Assembly (NCBI GenBank): GCA_019155205.2
Contig: JAHNZQ020000181.1
Span: forward strand, 2,264,870 to 2,328,869
Length of the DNA stretch: 64,000 nucleotides
Source of the DNA: Gracilaria vermiculophylla
Lineage: Eukaryota; Rhodophyta; Florideophyceae; Gracilariales; Gracilariaceae
Direction of reading: 5' to 3'
The position numbers and the translations under genes are program-made. The number at the start of each line of letters is the position of its first letter. Position 1 is the first letter of the stretch. Under the pieces are notes generated by a model. It saw only the letters and a list, made by a program, of their open reading frames with translations, did no database searches and was not told the DNA's origin. Positions 62,840 through 64,000 of this stretch are shown here, piece by piece.

Positions 62840-63610
62840 TGCTTCTGAAATCCTAAAACTTTATCAAAAGCGTCACAATTTGCGTATTGGCAAGGAACTT
62901 GTGTACTTTGAAGAACGTAGCCTCGCATCAGCGTCAAACAGTTCAGATAGCTCAAACATTTACAAGTAATCGCGTAGATCGGCGACTCCACGGACCATCA
63001 TGAAGATCGTCATCACGCCGCAACATACTCCTGTACTCAGTCCAGGTGACGACTCAGGTCGTCTAGAACTCTCCCGGGTTCAATGTCATGCAGTAAATTT
63101 CTTGCATGTCTGGACACTCAATACGCAGATGAAAAAAAAGTAAAACAGGCCGTGGGTGGAGTCACAGTGACAAGTGCGTTTCCATGACTCTTTACCTACA
63201 TGACGCTGACGGTCACCTCACGGTTCGGCTGCCTCTTATCTGCTGTAAAACTTCTTAGCTCAAAGTAAGAGTTCCATACTGGAGAATACTCATTGATTCC
63301 ATAGAATTAGATGTCAGATAACTAAAACAATTCTTGACAAAGAACATATGCACGAATTACACAATACCGCTTGCGAAATTGAATTGGTTTAAACAGGCAA
63401 GGAAGGCCTTCAACAAAGGATGTGCGTTTACGTTCGAATGAGCCCTGAACCACTCTATAAACTTCACTTCTTTTCGCGCAAGATCGACCATATCTGGGAG
63501 TCTTCTGAAATCTTTAACATCACCAAAAGCACAATTCGTCATGGCATGCAGAAATGAGTCAATTTGTGCCTCGGATTTTCTCTACGCCTCCACCCCATGG
63601 AACAAAAATT
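62840..63610 (-). pseudogene. possible hAT-type transposase remnant
   Basis: Minus-strand text AQIDSFLHAMTNCAFGDVKD, then FRRLPDMVDLARKEVKFIEW and FRAHSNVNAHPLLKAFLACL (63357-63590) is arranged like the hAT/DUF659 region (cc.Ha.nL..kD....... a..iv.w...H). Tc1-4 abuts its downstream side. The match is weak, with no catalytic Asp assigned. Confidence 0.3.
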
Positions 63611-64000
63611 ATCTCAGCATGAACGCACTTTTATTGAGTTTGCAACCTCCATAACTGAATATTGCTTTCGTTTCGTCGCACTTTCCAACTATTTGCTCGC
63701 CGCAGCTGTGTTTTATTTTCCTTGAAATGCCTACCTTAAATCAGCTCGATATTCTATAGCAATCAGGGTGGCTGTTTAGTGTTTTTGCTATTCAGAACGA
63801 CCGCTGCAATTGCTGTATCAAAAACGCACAAAATAGCTGTTTGACATTCGTAAGTTTAATAGACGCCCACTGTACTATCTGAAATACGAATGCGATCAAA
63901 AGTAATAAAAGAACACCATTCAGTTTCGAAATCAAACTATTCTTCATTCGATGCAAAAAGATTACCGTTCAACCTGAAATGAAAGCGAGCCGATGCAAAA
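63611..64000. other. unassigned DNA to window end
   Basis: Nothing recognised. Confidence 0.4.

Noticed and set aside
1..64000. CRISPR arrays, rRNA genes, bacterial operons or prophage
   Set aside because: No regularly spaced repeats, no rRNA-like conserved blocks; the elements and the gene style are eukaryotic.

Overview
This is eukaryotic nuclear DNA dominated by mobile elements. It has no rRNA, no intact tRNA, no operon-like gene runs and no CRISPR array. It carries Ty3/gypsy and Ty1/copia LTR retrotransposons, miniature LTR elements (TRIMs), Tc1, PIF/Harbinger and piggyBac transposon remnants, and two assembly gaps of exactly 100 N. The only long intact gene that is not part of a mobile element is an intronless, secreted beta-propeller protein (PF09826 type) at 37.7-39.8 kb. 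A repeat-rich, intron-poor lineage such as a red alga or an oomycete would fit, but the sequence does not settle the organism.

Layout. 1-1.7 kb: 5' part of a minus-strand Ty3/gypsy element (gypsy1: LTR, primer-binding site (PBS), gag, protease in a -1 frame). 2.9-3.5 kb: tail of a DDE_Tnp_4-like transposase. 3.8-10.45 kb: a full but decayed Ty3/gypsy element (gypsy2), with paired LTRs and an ATCGC target-site duplication (TSD). 10.5-16.3 kb: unassigned DNA with two copies of a miniature LTR element (TRIM; about 310 bp with 79-bp LTRs), one inserted inside a reading frame. 17.8-19 kb: piggyBac-like transposase remnant. 21.7-27.95 kb: complete minus-strand Ty1/copia element (copia1; 335-bp LTRs, TSD AAATG), itself split by a 554-bp solo LTR (TSD GGCTT). 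About 28.2-33.2 kb: a third Ty3/gypsy (gypsy3). 33.9-36.6 kb: a Tc1 element followed by a PIF/Harbinger pair (transposase and Myb-like partner, convergent). 37.7-39.8 kb: the beta-propeller gene. 40.3-44.8 kb: Tc1 remnants and a MITE. 46.4-52.0 kb: Ty3/gypsy with chromodomain (gypsy4). 52.3-55.7 kb: internally deleted Ty3/gypsy (gypsy5). 56.6-57.9 kb: a 1.26-kb gag-only LTR element (TSD GGATC). 59.0-61.4 kb: a short element between two 555-bp LTR-A copies. 61.5-62.8 kb: another Tc1 copy. About 63 kb: a possible hAT remnant.

The elements can be sorted by the sequence just after the 5' LTR. One class starts TGGTAGCA, matching the 3' end of initiator tRNA-Met (gypsy1, 2, 5). A second has GGTTATGxGCCC, complementary to the anticodon part of initiator tRNA-Met (the TRIMs and the gag-only element). 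A third is AGTTATAACTG, shared by copia1 and gypsy4, which belong to different superfamilies. Nearly every element is dead through stops, frameshifts or lost catalytic residues. Nested insertions give a relative order: copia1 before LTR-A; the host frame at 15.3-16.3 kb before TRIM2. The PIF/Harbinger copy abuts and may be split by Tc1-1.
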